A stretch of 64,000 nucleotides of DNA, from assembly GCF_014230305.1 (NCBI RefSeq), contig NZ_JACLAU010000015.1, forward strand, positions 1 through 64,000, read 5' to 3'. Shown here piece by piece: positions 61,325 through 64,000 of this stretch. Numbering within the stretch: the first letter of the stretch is position 1; every line of letters starts with the position of its first letter. The notes below the pieces were generated by a model that made no database searches, was not told the origin of the DNA, and saw only the letters and a list, made by a program, of their open reading frames with translations. The translations under genes were made by a program, and so were the position numbers. Source of the stretch: Novosphingobium aerophilum (lineage in GTDB: Bacteria > Pseudomonadota > Alphaproteobacteria > Sphingomonadales > Sphingomonadaceae).

Positions 61325-61575
61325 CCCGGCCGATCCGGCGCAGGGTGCTGCTGGGCCTTCTGGCCCTGCTGCCGGCGGCGCTCAACACGAGCCCGGCCCA
61401 GGCCGGGGCCCTCTCGATCCCGGTCTGCTCCGGCGACGGACAGGCCCGCTCGGTCTCGGTCCCGCTCTCCTCTGGCGAAGTGCCCGGCCGTGACCAGCCG
61501 GGCTGCTGCGCCAAGGGCTGTCACACCGGCTCGCGGAAAAAGAACCAGTCGCGGCAAATTGACACGCGACAATGA
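61321..61575 (+). CDS. Small secreted Cys-containing protein in the cco operon
   Basis: An 84-residue product: signal peptide (RRRVLLGLLALLPAALN, cleavage near AQAG, residue about 28) then a short mature part with four Cys (SIPVCSGDGQ; QPGCCAKGCHTG) and a basic tail. It is translationally coupled to ccoS. The paired Cys and His residues could bind copper or haem, which would fit the setting. I recognise no named family. The hemN promoter region overlaps its end. Confidence 0.65.
   Translation: MTRPIRRRVLLGLLALLPAALNTSPAQAGALSIPVCSGDGQARSVSVPLSSGEVPGRDQPGCCAKGCHTGSRKKNQSRQIDTRQ
61559..61572. promoter_or_regulatory. FNR-like site upstream of hemN
   Basis: TTGACACGCGACAA: a symmetrical TTGAC-N4-GACAA, which differs from the FNR consensus by one base in each half. 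It lies about 40 bases before the hemN start, inside the end of the preceding gene. Confidence 0.4.
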
Positions 61576-61606
61576 ACCCCCGGCACGGAGCAGGCATAGC
61601 CAACCC

Positions 61607-62920
61607 ATGTGGCCTTTCTTCCCCGACCTGCTGACCCGACCGGTCCCGCGCTACACCAGCTTCCCGACGGCGGCCGAGTTCACCGACGGGGTTGGCGCGG
61701 CCGATCTTTCCGCCGCGCTGGAACAGGTCTCGGGGGATGTTTCGCTCTACATCCACGTGCCCTTCTGCGAACAGATCTGCTGGTATTGCGGCTGCAACAC
61801 GGGCCGATCGAACAAGGTCGCCCGGCTGACCAGCTATCTGGACGCGCTCCACCGCGAGATCGCCCTGTTCGGGCAGCGCCTGCCCGCAGGCACCCGCGTG
61901 CGGCGCATTGCCTTTGGCGGGGGCAGCCCCAATGCGCTGAGTCCGCTGGAGTTCGTGCGGCTGGTCGATGCCCTGACCATCCACCTGCCGCTCTACGATC
62001 CGGTCGTCTCGATCGAGCTCGATCCGCGCACCCTCGCCGAGGACTGGGCCATGGTGATCCGCTGCGTCGGAATTACCCGCGCCAGCCTGGGCGTGCAAAC
62101 CCTGATCCCACGCCTGCAGGCCGCGATAGGGCGGGTCCAGCCGGATGAGCTGATCGCGCGCAGCACCGATCTGCTGCGGGGGGCAGGGATCACCTCGCTC
62201 AATTTCGATCTGATGTACGGCCTGCCGGGTCAGACCGACGCGGATCTGGCCGAGACGCTGGCCCGCGCGGCCGAACTGGGGGCCGACCGCATCGCCCTGT
62301 TCGGCTATGCCCACGTCCCGCACCTGATCCCGCGCCAGAAGCAGATCGACGCGAGCGACCTGCCCGACCTGCCGGCGCGGTTCCGCATGGCCTGGAATGG
62401 CTGGGAGCAGCTCACCGCGGCGGGCTACCAGCCGGTCGGCTTCGACCATTTCGCCCTGCCAGGGGATGCTCTGGCCCAGGCCGCACTGTCGGGCCGGCTG
62501 CACCGCAACTTCCAGGGCTTCACCGAGGATCAGGCCCCCGTCCTGCTGGGCCTCGGCGCCTCGGCGATCAGCCAGTTTCCGGGCGTGATCGTCCAGAACG
62601 AGAAGAACGCCGGTCGCTATCGCATGCTCTTGTCGCAGGATCTGCTGACCGGATCGCACGGGATCGTCCGCAGCGCCGAGGATCAGCGGCGCGGCGCCGT
62701 GATCGAGGATCTGCTCTGCCACAACCGGGCGCATCTGCCAGCCGACCTGATGCAACAGCTCATCGGCGATCTGGCCCCCTTCCGCGAGCGGGGCCTGATC
62801 GATCTGGCGGGCGACCTGCTGGAGATCCGGCCCGAAGGTCTGCCCTACGCCCGGACGATCGCGGCCCTGTTCGATCCCTACCGCCAGGACTCGGTCCGCC
62901 GGTTCAGCTCGGCGGTGTGA
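61607..62920 (+). CDS. hemN: Oxygen-independent coproporphyrinogen III oxidase HemN
   Basis: A 437-residue radical-SAM enzyme from ATG 61607: YTSFPTA, IHVPFCEQICWYCGC with Cys54, Cys58 and Cys61 (plus Cys63), GGGSPNAL, and DLMYGLPGQTDAD. It makes protoporphyrinogen when oxygen is low, supplying haem for the cbb3 oxidase. The frame upstream to 61490 overlaps the small secreted gene and has no family match. Confidence 0.96.
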   Translation: MWPFFPDLLTRPVPRYTSFPTAAEFTDGVGAADLSAALEQVSGDVSLYIHVPFCEQICWYCGCNTGRSNKVARLTSYLDALHREIALFGQRLPAGTRVRRIAFGGGSPNALSPLEFVRLVDALTIHLPLYDPVVSIELDPRTLAEDWAMVIRCVGITRASLGVQTLIPRLQAAIGRVQPDELIARSTDLLRGAGITSLNFDLMYGLPGQTDADLAETLARAAELGADRIALFGYAHVPHLIPRQKQIDASDLPDLPARFRMAWNGWEQLTAAGYQPVGFDHFALPGDALAQAALSGRLHRNFQGFTEDQAPVLLGLGASAISQFPGVIVQNEKNAGRYRMLLSQDLLTGSHGIVRSAEDQRRGAVIEDLLCHNRAHLPADLMQQLIGDLAPFRERGLIDLAGDLLEIRPEGLPYARTIAALFDPYRQDSVRRFSSAV

Positions 62921-63031
62921 GCCCAAGCCAGCCGCACATCCCAACGATCACCGCTGGTCTCCTCCCTCCTCTTGGGGAGGGGATGGGGGTGGGGGTTTGG
63001 CACCCGTGTAAGGCAACCGGCCCGACCACCG

Positions 63032-63069
63032 AAAAAAGGGGGGCGTCCGCTCAGCGCGTCCGCCCCCTT
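63032..63069 (-). terminator. Terminator facing the response-regulator pseudogene
   Basis: On the minus strand a GGGGGCG / CGCCCCC stem with a 15-base loop is followed by CTTTTTT. It probably ended the transcript of the response-regulator gene before the MITE came between. The rest of 62921-63198 shows GC-rich hairpin-like stretches but no gene. Confidence 0.65.
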
Positions 63070-63198
63070 GGGAGTTGGGGAGAATGATGCCGGAGGGAGC
63101 GAGCGCGGCTGGCTGCCCTCTGGACAGGACCGGTTTATGCCGCGCGCCCCGGTCCAACCTTGACCGCGATCAAATCGGCGCGGCGTAAGACCAAAGTC

Positions 63199-63467
63199 TA
63201 GGCCGTAAACTCATAAACAGCGCCATCGAGGTTTGAGGCAGAAAGGCCCAGCGCAAGGCGGATAGGCGCAGGAATAGTGGTTCTATTTCAAGCCTATCCA
63301 ACGCGGCGATGGGCCTTTCTGGGCAAATCCCTGCGGGACGCCCAAATGGCTTCCATCTCGGCCAAACCCGCCCTTGGAAAGGCAACCAGCCTTCCCTGCG
63401 GGCGGCTTCGCCCGATCTGTTCGCCATTTGGGCGCCTCGATGGCGCTGTTTATGAGTTTACGGCCTA
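63199..63467. mobile_element. 269-bp MITE-like element, copy 2 (inverted)
   Basis: The same element as at 1735-2003 in opposite orientation: equal length, same TIRs and internal inverted repeats, only a handful of base changes. It is TA-flanked. Its right end (TA at 63466-63467 plus the adjacent G) forms the stop codon of the minus-strand response-regulator remnant, so it inserted at or just inside the 3' end of that gene. Confidence 0.85.
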
Positions 63468-63890
63468 ATGCCGTTCGGCCGTTCCGGTCCGATGGGGCGC
63501 GGCGGTCGCCTCCCGCAGGAAACCGGCGATCAGGTCGGACGGGCAGGGCTTGCTGGCGCTGCGAGCGCCCGGATAGCGGTCGTGCAGCAGCCGCCCGTCG
63601 GCATGGCCGGAATGGAAAATGATCGGAACGCCCAGCCGCACCAGTTCGTCGGCCAGGGGGAAGACCTCGCCGTCGGCCAGTTGGACGTCGAGGATCGCGG
63701 CATCGGGCGGGCTCCGGTGCACGGCGGATAGGCCCTAGGCCAGGGTGGCAAAGGGGCCCGCCACAGCGAACCCCAGATTCTCCGCCATGCCGGACAGATC
63801 CATGGCGACGATGAATTCGTCTTCCATGATCAGAATGCGTGCGGCTGGGCCTGGTCCCGTCCCCCCGCCGCCCTGCTTGTTGTACGCCAT
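63465..63890 (-). pseudogene. Response-regulator receiver gene broken by an amber codon
   Basis: Reading from ATG 63890 gives a receiver: RILIMEDEFIVAMDLSGMAE with the acidic pair, then GPFATLA, an in-frame TAG at 63737-63735, and after it GLSAVHRSPPDAAILDVQLA with the phospho-acceptor Asp, IIFHSGHAD and Lys of SASKPCPSDL. The frame continues without shift past the TAG, so a single base change disrupted an otherwise intact domain (or the base is a sequencing error). The 3' end runs into the MITE copy, which supplies the final TAG. A stand-alone CheY-like regulator is the likely ancestor. Confidence 0.75.
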
Positions 63891-64000
63891 GTCGCTTCGG
63901 TACTCGCGCAATCGGATCGAATTGGCATGCTGAGCGCGAGGCACCCGCCAGCCGTCTCGGCCTTCTACCTGGCCGAAAATGCGCGGAACACCGGTTGGTT

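Overview
The window reads as chromosomal DNA from a high-GC alphaproteobacterium, most likely a sphingomonad (Novosphingobium/Sphingobium/Sphingomonas type). The grounds are the codon use, a short 270-residue flagellin, a short PhnA/YjdM protein without its zinc ribbon, hairpin and REP-like repeats of the kind common in that order, and one compact flagellar/chemotaxis block next to a ccoNOQPGHIS block. These are family-level recognitions from sequence; no search was run.

Layout. 1-6.5 kb: assorted genes (YjdM-like protein, K+ channel, PilZ protein, LacI regulator, aminotransferase, an unknown protein, a FixJ-like regulator). 6.6-22.2 kb, minus strand: fliS-fliD, then one near-continuous operon of a sigma-54 activator gene, fliEFGHIJKLMNOPQR and flhB, most genes touching or overlapping. 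22.4-23.2 kb: flagellin on plus. 23.4-30.6 kb, minus: a basic protein of unknown function, then a chemotaxis operon read as STAS, cheA, cheR, cheB, cheD, cheY, cheW and a small helical protein. 30.8-34.6 kb: a second, degenerate CheB on plus, two TIM-barrel sugar isomerase/epimerase genes, and an alkyltransferase-like gene on minus. 34.7-44.4 kb, minus: flgBCDEFGHIJKL followed by motA and motB. 44.65-51.0 kb, plus: a MotA/TolQ-like plus mini-MotB-like pair, flgA, flgM, flgN, a lytic transglycosylase, flhA and fliA. 51.1-62.9 kb: an FNR-type regulator, OmpW (minus), ccoN-O-Q-P, ccoG-H-I-S, a small secreted Cys protein and hemN. 63-64 kb: a response-regulator pseudogene.

Regulatory logic visible in the DNA. 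Three close matches to the sigma-54 promoter (TGGCAC-N5-TTGC) precede flgB, flgA and the transglycosylase-flhA-fliA genes, and the regulator heading the fli operon carries GAFTGA, the sigma-54 contact motif. Four sites with a shared pattern TTAAA-N14-GCCGYTCTT precede flagellin, fliD, the stator-like pair and flgM, which fits FliA (sigma-28) promoters with a local consensus. Together they suggest a cascade: activator plus sigma-54 build the hook-basal body and FliA, and FliA with FlgM then controls filament, cap and the stator-like pair. FNR boxes between ompW and ccoN link the FNR-type gene to cbb3 oxidase expression.

Oddities. The flagellum looks pared down and divergent: FliM lacks the N-terminal EIDALL CheY-binding peptide, FlgH lacks a lipobox Cys, FlgE and FlgD are short, and FlgJ has only the rod domain. 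The two most interesting candidates are the stator-like gene pair at 44.65-45.75 kb and a 269-bp MITE-like element present in two inverted copies about 61 kb apart, one of which supplies the stop codon of the broken response-regulator gene.
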